Part shown: one piece after another, positions 1 to 8,184 of the stretch | How positions within the stretch are numbered: position 1 is the first letter of the stretch | How the letters are laid out: each line of letters begins with the position of its first letter | Assembly (NCBI RefSeq): GCF_000025005.1 | Contig: NC_013525.1 | Coordinates: forward strand, 124,001 to 188,000 | Direction: 5' to 3' | Length of the DNA: 64,000 bases | Origin: Thermobaculum terrenum ATCC BAA-798 | GTDB lineage: Bacteria > Chloroflexota > Chloroflexia > Thermobaculales > Thermobaculaceae | The notes under the pieces: model-generated | Databases searched by the model: none | Told to the model about the DNA's origin: nothing | What the model saw: the letters and a program-made list of their open reading frames with translations, nothing else | Program-made: the position numbers and the translations under genes

Positions 1-29
1 TCCCCCTGATTATTTTCTGGAGGTAAAAG

Positions 30-833
30 TTGCCGTTTGCTTCCAATGGGGATCTTAAGATCTACTACGAGGAGGTAGGCAAAGGAGATCCTGTTGTATG
101 GATACAAGGGTTGGGGGCTAGCAACACTGCCTGGAACGTACAGAAGTTTCATTTCTCTCAACGCTTTCGGTGTATTTTCATTGACAATCGAGACGTAGGG
201 CAGTCATCCAGAGCTAATGCGGATTATACGACCAAAGATATGGCAGAGGATGTACTCTGCGTGCTGGAAAGTGCTAATGTTGATAGTGCTCATATCATAG
301 GGCTGTCTATGGGAGGAGCCATAGCACAAGAATTAGCACTAAATTCACCCAAGAAGGTAAAGTCGCTCGTACTAGTGTCAACATTTGCCACCCCGGATGC
401 TAGAATCCGTGCCGTTAACGCCGCATGGGGAGAGCTTTACGGGAAGGTCAACCGAGAGCTTTTCTATAAGCAGGTCGAACCCTGGTTATTCTCCCCCAGT
501 TATTTAGAAAAGCCGTCAAACATCAGAGCCTTCAGAAGATACATCCAGCATGAGCCCAATCCCCAGGAAACTGACGCTTATCAGCGTCAAGTGAGGGCAG
601 TACTAAGTCATAATACTGCGGACAGACTCGAGAAGATTAGTAACCCTACGCTCATAATAGCTGGCGAGCAAGATATACTGGTCTCCCCTCTTCATTCCAA
701 ACTTCTGGCTGAACTGATACCTAATGCGGAGTTGGAAATTATTCCAGGTGCAGCCCACTCGGTAAACCTTGAGAACCAAAAAGAGTTCAATAACAGAGTT
801 CGATCTTTCCTGGAAAGCTATTTAGAGACATAG
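30..833 (+). CDS. alpha/beta-fold hydrolase
   Basis: A 267-residue single-domain alpha/beta hydrolase of the 3-oxoadipate enol-lactonase/esterase type. The nucleophile elbow GLSMGG puts the catalytic Ser at residue 93; Asp215 (GEQD) and His243 (GAAHS) complete the triad, and an oxyanion-loop motif GLGAS lies near residue 28. There is no signal peptide, so it should be cytoplasmic. The start is a TTG five bases after a strong GGAGGT ribosome site. Family members hydrolyse esters, lactones or C-C bonds, and the natural substrate cannot be read from the sequence. It is followed by a GH84 gene after a 78-base gap, with no obvious functional link. Confidence 0.85.
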   Translation: MPFASNGDLKIYYEEVGKGDPVVWIQGLGASNTAWNVQKFHFSQRFRCIFIDNRDVGQSSRANADYTTKDMAEDVLCVLESANVDSAHIIGLSMGGAIAQELALNSPKKVKSLVLVSTFATPDARIRAVNAAWGELYGKVNRELFYKQVEPWLFSPSYLEKPSNIRAFRRYIQHEPNPQETDAYQRQVRAVLSHNTADRLEKISNPTLIIAGEQDILVSPLHSKLLAELIPNAELEIIPGAAHSVNLENQKEFNNRVRSFLESYLET

Positions 834-911
834 TAGTGTAGTAACTAAAAGTCTGTATTAAAATCAATCCGCAGCTAGCATCTGAACAATAAAGAACAAA
901 AGGTACAGGCT

Positions 912-2336
912 ATGGAGTACTTCAGATATAGGGGAATCATAGAAGGTTTCTACGGTAAACCGTGGGAGCATCAGGAAAGGCTCGATATGTTCGAGTTCAT
1001 GCAAGCTAATAACCTGAATGCCTACATATACGCCCCCAAACAAGACTTATACCATCGAGAGCTTTGGAGAGAACCGTATAAAGAAGAGCAGCTACAACTC
1101 TTCAAAGAGCTCATAGAGAAAGCCGGCAGCTGTGGCATAAACTTTACGTTTGCTATCAGCCCTGGACTCTCATTGGTGTACTCAAGCGAGGAAGAGCTTG
1201 AGACCCTGATCAGAAAAATAACTCCGTTCCTTGAGATGGGAGTACATAGCATAGGGATATTCTTTGATGATGTCCCCTTTGACCTCATTCACGAAGAAGA
1301 CAGAAATAGCTACTCTAACCTAGCAGAAGCTCAGGCAGACTTTCTTACGAGAGTTCTCCAAAGGTTGGAGAGCACTATAAGTACCCCTCAAATCATAATG
1401 TGCCCGACCTTCTACTGCAACGATCCCAACCTGGAATACCTTAGAATACTTGGGCAGAGGTTACCTAAGAACATCGACGTCTTCTGGACAGGGCCTAACG
1501 TTTGCTCCCATGAGATCACGACAAGTCATATGCAGGAGGTCCAAAAGTCTCTGCAGAGGCCAGCTACTCTTTGGGACAATTACCCAGTGAATGACGGCGG
1601 TATGATGCCTGAGCTGCATATAGGACCCTACGATCACAGGGATCCTGAGCTTCATACACACGTGGTAGGTATATACGCCAATCCTATGGCTCTACCAGAA
1701 GCTTCCAAGCTACCTCTTTATACCTTTGCTCAGTATCTAAATTCTCCAAGCCAGTACAACCCACAAGATTCCTGGCGGCAGGCTGTAAGCACCTTGCTTG
1801 GCGAAGACAACTTATCTGCCATGGAAAAGTTCTATCAAAGCAACACTATCAGCTGCTTAGAACCTGAGGAGCCTGCTTACCTAACAAACCTATTTAAGAA
1901 AGTACAAGAAGATTTTGCCTCCTTTAGATTCGAGCAAGGACTACGCACCCTTAGAGAAGAGATAATCAGCATGCAGACCACCTACTCAAGGCTTTCCACC
2001 CAGGACAGTAAGTTCTTTTGGGAAATAAGACCATGGTTAGAAGAGTATAAGTTGTGGACTGATTATCTTGATCAAGCCATGATTACTTTCAGCAACTTGT
2101 TTACAGGATTCTTTACAGCTGATGAAGAGCAAGCAAGAGAGTCTTTGCAGAAAGCTCTACAGGGGAGGACATATCTAAGAGAAGTCCTGAAGGACGCAGT
2201 TGATTTTCGTACCAGAGTATGCGGAGACGTAGTTCGTAACTTCCTTCAACAGGTACTGAGATCAACTGTATCTATTGAGCTACAAGCTGAAGGCAAAGAG
2301 TGGACAGCGCTACCACCTGGTATAGTTCGAGACTGA
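912..2336 (+). CDS. GH84 beta-N-acetylglucosaminidase (protein O-GlcNAcase-like)
   Basis: A 474-residue glycoside hydrolase of family GH84, which removes beta-linked N-acetylglucosamine by substrate-assisted catalysis. The family opening motif RGIIEGFYGKPW is at residues 7-18, APKQDLYHRELWREPY at about 41-56, and the catalytic Asp pair (GIFFDD) at 119-120. A helical C-terminal region of about 150 residues follows the barrel. There is no signal peptide and no carbohydrate-binding module, so it is a compact, probably cytoplasmic enzyme, unlike secreted hyaluronidase-type GH84 proteins. From memory, Thermobaculum terrenum is reported to have a cytoplasmic O-GlcNAcase with a matching O-GlcNAc transferase; no transferase of that kind is in this window. 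It ends only 8 bases from the convergent propeller gene. Confidence 0.93.
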   Translation: MEYFRYRGIIEGFYGKPWEHQERLDMFEFMQANNLNAYIYAPKQDLYHRELWREPYKEEQLQLFKELIEKAGSCGINFTFAISPGLSLVYSSEEELETLIRKITPFLEMGVHSIGIFFDDVPFDLIHEEDRNSYSNLAEAQADFLTRVLQRLESTISTPQIIMCPTFYCNDPNLEYLRILGQRLPKNIDVFWTGPNVCSHEITTSHMQEVQKSLQRPATLWDNYPVNDGGMMPELHIGPYDHRDPELHTHVVGIYANPMALPEASKLPLYTFAQYLNSPSQYNPQDSWRQAVSTLLGEDNLSAMEKFYQSNTISCLEPEEPAYLTNLFKKVQEDFASFRFEQGLRTLREEIISMQTTYSRLSTQDSKFFWEIRPWLEEYKLWTDYLDQAMITFSNLFTGFFTADEEQARESLQKALQGRTYLREVLKDAVDFRTRVCGDVVRNFLQQVLRSTVSIELQAEGKEWTALPPGIVRD

Positions 2337-2344
2337 AGCCCGCC

Positions 2345-5320
2345 TTATGCAGGGCATTTGTCTGGGGGAACCTCGTGGCAGGAATCCCAGTCAACATATC
2401 TTCTGAACTGTGGGTTAGGATCTCCACTTAGCCAAGTCAGCTCCCCTGCAGATGTAGCCTTGATCTGCAGGGGATACTGGTAGCCATTAGAAAGGTCCAG
2501 CATATATACCGAATCACGCAAACGAAGCGCTATCCAGCTTCCACCATCACTTATAGGTACAATCTGAACTAAGCTGGAATCATCCAGTTCAGAATAATCC
2601 ATGCCAAGCATAGATCCCCAAGTCACGAAATCCTTTTTACGCAAGTCATAAACTCTTAGGTCATCATCCATTGTCCATACAGCTATATATCCATCATCTA
2701 AGGGAGCATAAGCATTAACATAGCCGTTTATTTCATAGACGGTCTTACCTCTCGGTGTATAAATACTGATGTTGAGATTTTTGAGCTGTACCAAAACATC
2801 CTTGCCGTCAAGCACCATCCAGGAGTAACGATCTGCCCTGGGGAGAATCTTGATCCTCTTGAACTTATTATTGAAAAGATGCCATACGTTATTTCTGTCC
2901 TTTATTAGTATCCACCTACCAGATGGAGAGAAATCCAAGCTCAATGGTATAGTCCTAAGGTGTGCAATAGGTTTGGATCTCGCTAGATTGACCCTACTTC
3001 TTTGCGGAGTGATCTCCCAAATCGCTACACCTCTCCCCTCCCTGGTAGCATACGCGATCGTACTACCGGAAGAAGTCAACTCAACTGCAGTAATATCTTG
3101 CATCTTGGGAGGAATGTAAAGCTTGATAATACCTTCCTGAGTATAGAGCAGAGCGTTGCTTTTACTTGTTCTCACCATTAGTGCTTGATCACCAACCGTA
3201 TATGATAGCTTTGATGCGGCTGCAATCTGTCTAGTACTCCCTGTTCTAAGATCTAACGACACCAAAGAAACTTTGCTCCCGCTCTTCTTAGGGTAGATTA
3301 TCGTTCCTGAAAGAGTCTCGAACTCCCGATCATAAGACTGCCATCCCGACATCCATACCAACGGAGATATGACCTCCTTCGGTGGATAGTCGAGCCTCCA
3401 AACACTCTCCTGAAACTTAGCATCATATAGATGTAGCCCATCTTCGTCGTTATATAACAGGTACCTACCATCAGGAGATAGCAAGGCATTAGATTCAAAG
3501 TTGCCTTTGAATGCTACTTGTAGAACTTGATCTACCTCTCCTGAAGATAGATTCATACGGGATAGAACTATACGATCGCTATGGTTACTTACGCCCTGCA
3601 GAAAAACCACGTAGTTAGGATCATCTTCCCATCTAGCGTAGTCGCATGTGCCAAGCGTGCTAGACTTACCCGTCGAGGGATTAGTCACCCCGAATAATGA
3701 GCTGCCAGAAGCAGAGTCCGATGGTGATACCCAAAGCACCAACTTATCATCAGGCGACCATGTGGCAGTACCTCGACCAGGTAACTGCTTCAAATCCCAA
3801 AAACCAAACCTAGAAAAGCTTGCTAGCAATATTCTGCGATCGGTTCCTATAAGAAGCTGAGTACCATCCGCACTCCAATCTAGGCTTACGACATCCTCAA
3901 AAGATTGAAGCGTAACTATGGTACTGATCGTCTCCCCTCCCGAGTTACGAACTCTCACTAACTGCACCCTGGAATGTTCTAATCCTCGATAGTAGATAGG
4001 TTCGCTAGCCACCGCCAATATCTGTTCGTTAGGATGCCAAGCTAGAGCAGCCACACGAAAGCGATGGGGCGTACGATCCATCTCGTATCTCCATCTATCT
4101 GTATTCGGAGACTGCAAAGTTATTAGCCATCTGGGCGGGGATCTATCAATTATGTCCGATAACATTACCGCATCCTGCTTTCCATATGCCAAGTATCTTC
4201 CAGAGGGAGAAATAGCAAAGACAACATTGGGGCTGAGATCGGTGAAGACATCTCGGGCTATGTTACCTGTGTCGAAATCCACAACTCCCACACTATTACC
4301 ATCTGGACCATAGTGCAGGAGTACTAACCTACCAGAAAGATATCTATCCCTTACAAAGCCATTGATCCTGGCAGCTATATTGCTGGTAGAATCGTCGCTT
4401 CGGTTACTAACATTTTGATCACTTACCAGTCTCTCCGCGGTCTTAACTTGGGACGGCTTGGCGGAGGAATCAATCCCGAAAAAGTTAGCTCCCAAAACTG
4501 CAGCAAATAGCAAGACAATACAAGCTGCGACCGCCCATAGATACACTCGGATATTATCGTTACCCACCGCTAGCGGTGGTACGTACTGCTGGGGAAAATC
4601 AGCAGAGCAAGATTTCCAGAGACGAGCTTCCAAATTAGGAGGCATGGAGAATGTAGTATGTTTTACGGAAAGTGTATCAATTAATGATCTTATCCTAGGA
4701 TAAGATCCTGATATATTGCCTAGAAGTATTTCTCGAGTAATTAGATAAACATCATTTCTGTTCAGGCGACTCTCAGGCTCCTCCGGCCACAGGTCGATCA
4801 ATATTTGGAGAACAGTGGTAGATATAGAGGACTCAACTTTATGTGGAGAAATCCCAAGAACAGTACTTATTCTATGAATAGACCACCGCTCATGTACAAA
4901 AAGCCCTAATATAAATCGCTGAGTCTTGGCAAAATGAGAGATCTCAGAGGCTAAAAGCCTACCATACAGCCTACTTACTTTATCATTAGTGCGACCACTA
5001 TCATCCTGGACCAGAAAACCAAGACCACATTCACATAAAGGATCAGAATTGACGCGGTTCAATAGGACTCGAGTTGCTATAGACAGTAGCCAGTCAAGAA
5101 GACCCAATTCCTGATCAGACTTATAACAAGTCTTGAAAGCGAGCCATAAGGTCTGCTGGAGGACATCCTCTGCCTCTTGCCCATCTATAGTTCTTCTGGC
5201 AATAAAATCATATAGCTGAGGCAAGATTGGGTTCACCAACACCTGCAGAGCTTCTAGGCCCAAATGATCAGCCAAAGTAAAGTCAGCTACAGTCAGGCTG
5301 GCATGGCTATCGTCGGACAT
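2345..5320 (-). CDS. ECF sigma-like domain fused to a membrane segment and WD40/TolB-type beta-propeller
   Basis: A 991-residue multidomain protein. Residues about 30-90 resemble ECF sigma region 2, with AEDVLQQTLWLAFK followed by a DWLLSIATRVLLNRV helix. Residues about 131-175 resemble region 4, with a helix-turn-helix around ISTVLGISPHKVESS. A single hydrophobic helix (about 260-282) precedes a long C-terminal region rich in propeller-blade motifs such as SPDGRYLLY, SPSGRYLAY and WSPDDKLVLW. Predicted topology is a cytoplasmic sigma-like head, one membrane pass and an external propeller. I chose the ATG at 5320 because GGAGGG lies 7 bases upstream; an in-frame ATG at 5335 overlaps that ribosome site. 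The sigma part is divergent, so promoter recognition is unproven. It follows the threonine operon after an 83-base gap. Confidence 0.8.
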   Translation of the reverse strand: MSDDSHASLTVADFTLADHLGLEALQVLVNPILPQLYDFIARRTIDGQEAEDVLQQTLWLAFKTCYKSDQELGLLDWLLSIATRVLLNRVNSDPLCECGLGFLVQDDSGRTNDKVSRLYGRLLASEISHFAKTQRFILGLFVHERWSIHRISTVLGISPHKVESSISTTVLQILIDLWPEEPESRLNRNDVYLITREILLGNISGSYPRIRSLIDTLSVKHTTFSMPPNLEARLWKSCSADFPQQYVPPLAVGNDNIRVYLWAVAACIVLLFAAVLGANFFGIDSSAKPSQVKTAERLVSDQNVSNRSDDSTSNIAARINGFVRDRYLSGRLVLLHYGPDGNSVGVVDFDTGNIARDVFTDLSPNVVFAISPSGRYLAYGKQDAVMLSDIIDRSPPRWLITLQSPNTDRWRYEMDRTPHRFRVAALAWHPNEQILAVASEPIYYRGLEHSRVQLVRVRNSGGETISTIVTLQSFEDVVSLDWSADGTQLLIGTDRRILLASFSRFGFWDLKQLPGRGTATWSPDDKLVLWVSPSDSASGSSLFGVTNPSTGKSSTLGTCDYARWEDDPNYVVFLQGVSNHSDRIVLSRMNLSSGEVDQVLQVAFKGNFESNALLSPDGRYLLYNDEDGLHLYDAKFQESVWRLDYPPKEVISPLVWMSGWQSYDREFETLSGTIIYPKKSGSKVSLVSLDLRTGSTRQIAAASKLSYTVGDQALMVRTSKSNALLYTQEGIIKLYIPPKMQDITAVELTSSGSTIAYATREGRGVAIWEITPQRSRVNLARSKPIAHLRTIPLSLDFSPSGRWILIKDRNNVWHLFNNKFKRIKILPRADRYSWMVLDGKDVLVQLKNLNISIYTPRGKTVYEINGYVNAYAPLDDGYIAVWTMDDDLRVYDLRKKDFVTWGSMLGMDYSELDDSSLVQIVPISDGGSWIALRLRDSVYMLDLSNGYQYPLQIKATSAGELTWLSGDPNPQFRRYVDWDSCHEVPPDKCPA

Positions 5321-5403
5321 GACAACGCCCTCCATATTTGATGATACACTTAGTCCGACGACAGCTCAATATTTCTCAAATTGCTTATCTGCTAGGGGAG
5401 AAA

Positions 5404-6315
5404 TTATACCTCTACTTCCTCCGCCATCTTAGTGACCTGTGCCCCGCAAGTATCTATCTCTAGAGTCATAACCTTACCATCATTGTACTTACTGGCTATA
5501 TGCCACAAGGCGAGCTCAACTGCCTGCACATTATCTATACAGAGAGCGAGCACAGAAGGACCTGCACCAGATATCCATGTAGCCAAAGCGCCTGCTTCAA
5601 GTGCTGAGAGCATTGACTCTTGCAAACCCTTTACTAGGGAAGCCCTATATGGTTGATGTAATCTATCCTGAGTAGCCACCTGCAGGAGGTTGTACTCACC
5701 TCTCGCAAAAGAAGCTGCCATAAGAGCTGCTCTACTCAAGTTGAAGACAGCATCTTGCATACTTACCTGTTTGGGGAGGATAGATCTAGCATGTTTCGTA
5801 TAGACCTGAGAATCAGGCACCCATAAAACAGCCTTCATGGAAGGATCCGGATCTATACGCACGGTGTGTACTTTGCTTCCATCCCAAGCACTGATAGTTA
5901 TCCCTCCAAGCAAAGCCGCGGCCACGTTATCCGGATGTCCCTCGAGTTCGGTAGCCAGTTCCATTATCTGTTCTCTATCCTTTGGACAACCTAACAGCTC
6001 GTTGGCAAGCAATAAGCCAGCCAGAGCTGCTGCACCTGAGCTTGCCAACCCCCTTCCTATAGGAATCCTATTGATAAGCCTTAGGCCAAAGCTTGGTAGT
6101 TGGCAGTCAAGCCTGGAAGCTAATTCCATCATAGCCTTAAGGCAAGCATTACTTTCCTCCCTCGGGAGGAAGTCGGCTCCTTCGCCTTCTATAACCACAC
6201 CTTTGGCATCAGTATCTAAAATAGCCTCGTTGTACAACGCGAGAGCCATACCAGCACAATCGAAACCTGAGCCCAAATTACCACTTGCAGCTGGAACACG
6301 TACATGAATCCTCAT
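5404..6315 (-). CDS. thrB: homoserine kinase
   Basis: A 303-residue GHMP-family kinase that phosphorylates L-homoserine with ATP to O-phosphohomoserine, the substrate of threonine synthase. The N-terminal RVPAASGNLGSGFDCAG (residues 6-22) and the ATP-binding PIGRGLASSGAAALAG (85-100) are the diagnostic ThrB signatures. The length is normal for the family. Its ATG overlaps the thrC stop as ATGA, so the two are translationally coupled. It is the last gene of the thrS-GNAT-thrC-thrB unit and should fall under the upstream threonine T-box. Homoserine dehydrogenase is not in the window. Confidence 0.95.
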   Translation of the reverse strand: MRIHVRVPAASGNLGSGFDCAGMALALYNEAILDTDAKGVVIEGEGADFLPREESNACLKAMMELASRLDCQLPSFGLRLINRIPIGRGLASSGAAALAGLLLANELLGCPKDREQIMELATELEGHPDNVAAALLGGITISAWDGSKVHTVRIDPDPSMKAVLWVPDSQVYTKHARSILPKQVSMQDAVFNLSRAALMAASFARGEYNLLQVATQDRLHQPYRASLVKGLQESMLSALEAGALATWISGAGPSVLALCIDNVQAVELALWHIASKYNDGKVMTLEIDTCGAQVTKMAEEVEV

Positions 6316-7610
6316 AAACTTTCTACCACCGAGATAATAGATTTAGGATCAGCATCAACCTCAATTATCTTGTTAGAGAACCTATTGTCCGAAGTGTGAT
6401 ACATGAAAGTAGCATCAGGATCCTTGAGTATGTGTCCGGTGAGGACAGCCACAACCTTAGAATCGGGAGAGATTATTCTTTCGGACATTAACTTTCGTAT
6501 ACCAGCAACCGAGGCCGCGCTTGCAGGTTCACATCCCACCCCAGCACCATCCACCATAGCCTTGGCATCCAGAATTTCTCGATCACTGACAGATGTCACT
6601 AATCCATCAAGCTCTTGTACCACTCTCCTAGCCTTCTGATAATTTACAGGATCGCCTATACGTATAGCAGTGGCTACAGTCTCTGCTTTGACCGGAGAAT
6701 AGCTCTGCCATCCAGATTTATAAGCATGGGCAAAGGGAGCTGCACCTTCAGCTTGAACCACACCAATTCGAGGTAAACTATCTATCAACCCTAAGCTTCG
6801 CATTTCTAGAAGAGCTTTACCAAATGCTGAGGTATTCCCAAGATTACCACCTGGGAGAAATATCCAGTCGGGAACTTCCCATCTCAGAGACTCAAGCAAT
6901 TCGTACATAACAGTTTTCTGGCCCTCAAGCCTCCAAGGGTTTACAGAATTTAGTATGTATAGTCCTAACTGAGGAGCAGTAGACTGTAGAAGGCTCAAAG
7001 CCTTATCAAAATCTCCCCTGATGGCTATCGTCTTTGCGCCATAAGCTATAGACTGGGAGAGCTTTGCAGCTGAGACCTTGCCCGCCGGCAGCAGCACCAC
7101 GCAACGCATATCGGCTATAGCTGCGTAAGAAGCTAGAGAGGCACTGGTGTTGCCCGTGGAGGCACAGGCGACAATAGCTGCTCCACAGTGGCGAGCTACG
7201 CTCACCCCCACGGTCATTCCCCTGTCCTTGAAGGATCCGGTAGGGTTCTCTCCCTCATGCTTCAGATAAAGGGTATCGACACCCACCCAATCAGCGAGCT
7301 TAGGCACATTGTACAGTCCCGTATTCCCTTCACCCCGAGTAATGATAGCTTCACCATCGACTGGTGAGACTAGTTCCCGGAACCTCCATACGCCACTTCG
7401 ATCAATAGCCAATAGAGAACCCATTCTGCTTGCCCATGTATCCTTGAGCCAAGAAGCTTCATATTCGCCAAGAGGCCAAACAATCTCTAGCAACCCCCCA
7501 CACTCACAGGAAGAGACTGTAGTCCAGAGATTCTTCTCTGCACTACATTGTATGCACCTTACCTTAGGCTTTACTTTTAGGTCTCGATCTATAGCCATAG
7601 AACTGGACAT
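6312..7610 (-). CDS. thrC: threonine synthase
   Basis: A 432-residue PLP enzyme of fold type II converting O-phosphohomoserine to threonine. The PLP lysine is Lys128 in GSFKDRG. A small zinc-ribbon-like N-terminus carries Cys19, Cys22, Cys35 and Cys37 (CxxC and CxCGG), common in this ThrC subclass. The frame stays open to 7667, but the ATG at 7610 has GGAG five bases upstream and starts two bases beyond the stop of the preceding acetyltransferase gene, so I prefer it to starts that overlap that gene. It is coupled to thrB by ATGA. Confidence 0.94.
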   Translation of the reverse strand: MSSSMAIDRDLKVKPKVRCIQCSAEKNLWTTVSSCECGGLLEIVWPLGEYEASWLKDTWASRMGSLLAIDRSGVWRFRELVSPVDGEAIITRGEGNTGLYNVPKLADWVGVDTLYLKHEGENPTGSFKDRGMTVGVSVARHCGAAIVACASTGNTSASLASYAAIADMRCVVLLPAGKVSAAKLSQSIAYGAKTIAIRGDFDKALSLLQSTAPQLGLYILNSVNPWRLEGQKTVMYELLESLRWEVPDWIFLPGGNLGNTSAFGKALLEMRSLGLIDSLPRIGVVQAEGAAPFAHAYKSGWQSYSPVKAETVATAIRIGDPVNYQKARRVVQELDGLVTSVSDREILDAKAMVDGAGVGCEPASAASVAGIRKLMSERIISPDSKVVAVLTGHILKDPDATFMYHTSDNRFSNKIIEVDADPKSIISVVESL

Positions 7611-7612
7611 AC

Positions 7613-8158
7613 CTACTCCATACTCTGTATCTGCAGCCATTCTTCTCTTAAGATCTCGAAAAGCCATGAATCATACCAATGGCCATCTATAAAAGCCTCT
7701 CGACGAAAGGTACCACAAAGTCTATAGCCCGCCTTTTCTAACACCTTTCGGCTGGCAAGGTTGCCACTGAAGACCTGGCTCTTGAGCTTTTCTAATCCTA
7801 GTGACTCGAAAGCAAACCTGGTTCGTAAAGCTACAACCTCACTGGCATAGCCTTTGCCCCACTCAGATTTGTCGCCTATCAAATTACCAGTTATAGCGTG
7901 TCTGTTTCGCCAGTCTATCTGATGAATACCTGTGGTACCTATGAGCTTATCTTCCAAAGTCACGGCCCAGAGGACATCTTCATTACTACGAGATACTCTA
8001 TCGAACCATTCCTTCTCTGCGCTTAGCGAAGGAGGAAACCTGATATTCAAGAACTTTGTAACCTCAGTGTCAGCAAACCAGGAACAGAAAATGGGAATCA
8101 TATCCTCAGTAGGAGGAACAAGCCTCACTCTGTCACCTACAATAATTGGTCCCAACAT
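7613..8158 (-). CDS. GNAT-family N-acetyltransferase (RimJ/RimL type)
   Basis: An about 181-residue acetyl-CoA-dependent acetyltransferase of the RimJ/RimL-like group, with the typical opening GDRVRLVPPTEDM, the middle GDKSEWGKGYASE cofactor-binding loop and the FSGNLASRKVLEKAGYR motif. Members acetylate protein N-termini, ribosomal proteins or small amines, and the substrate here is unknown. A GTG at 8188 would overlap the thrS stop as GTGA, but the ATG at 8158 has GGAG and GAGG upstream and gives the usual family N-terminus. It sits between thrS and thrC, so it should share threonine T-box control. Confidence 0.87.
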   Translation of the reverse strand: MLGPIIVGDRVRLVPPTEDMIPIFCSWFADTEVTKFLNIRFPPSLSAEKEWFDRVSRSNEDVLWAVTLEDKLIGTTGIHQIDWRNRHAITGNLIGDKSEWGKGYASEVVALRTRFAFESLGLEKLKSQVFSGNLASRKVLEKAGYRLCGTFRREAFIDGHWYDSWLFEILREEWLQIQSME

Positions 8159-8184
8159 GATCCTCTTCTCCAATACCCGGAAAA

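Noticed and set aside
5837-6307. 156-codon frame opposite thrB
   Set aside because: It mirrors thrB on the other strand with low-complexity Ser/Ala/Pro composition and no ribosome site; a shadow.
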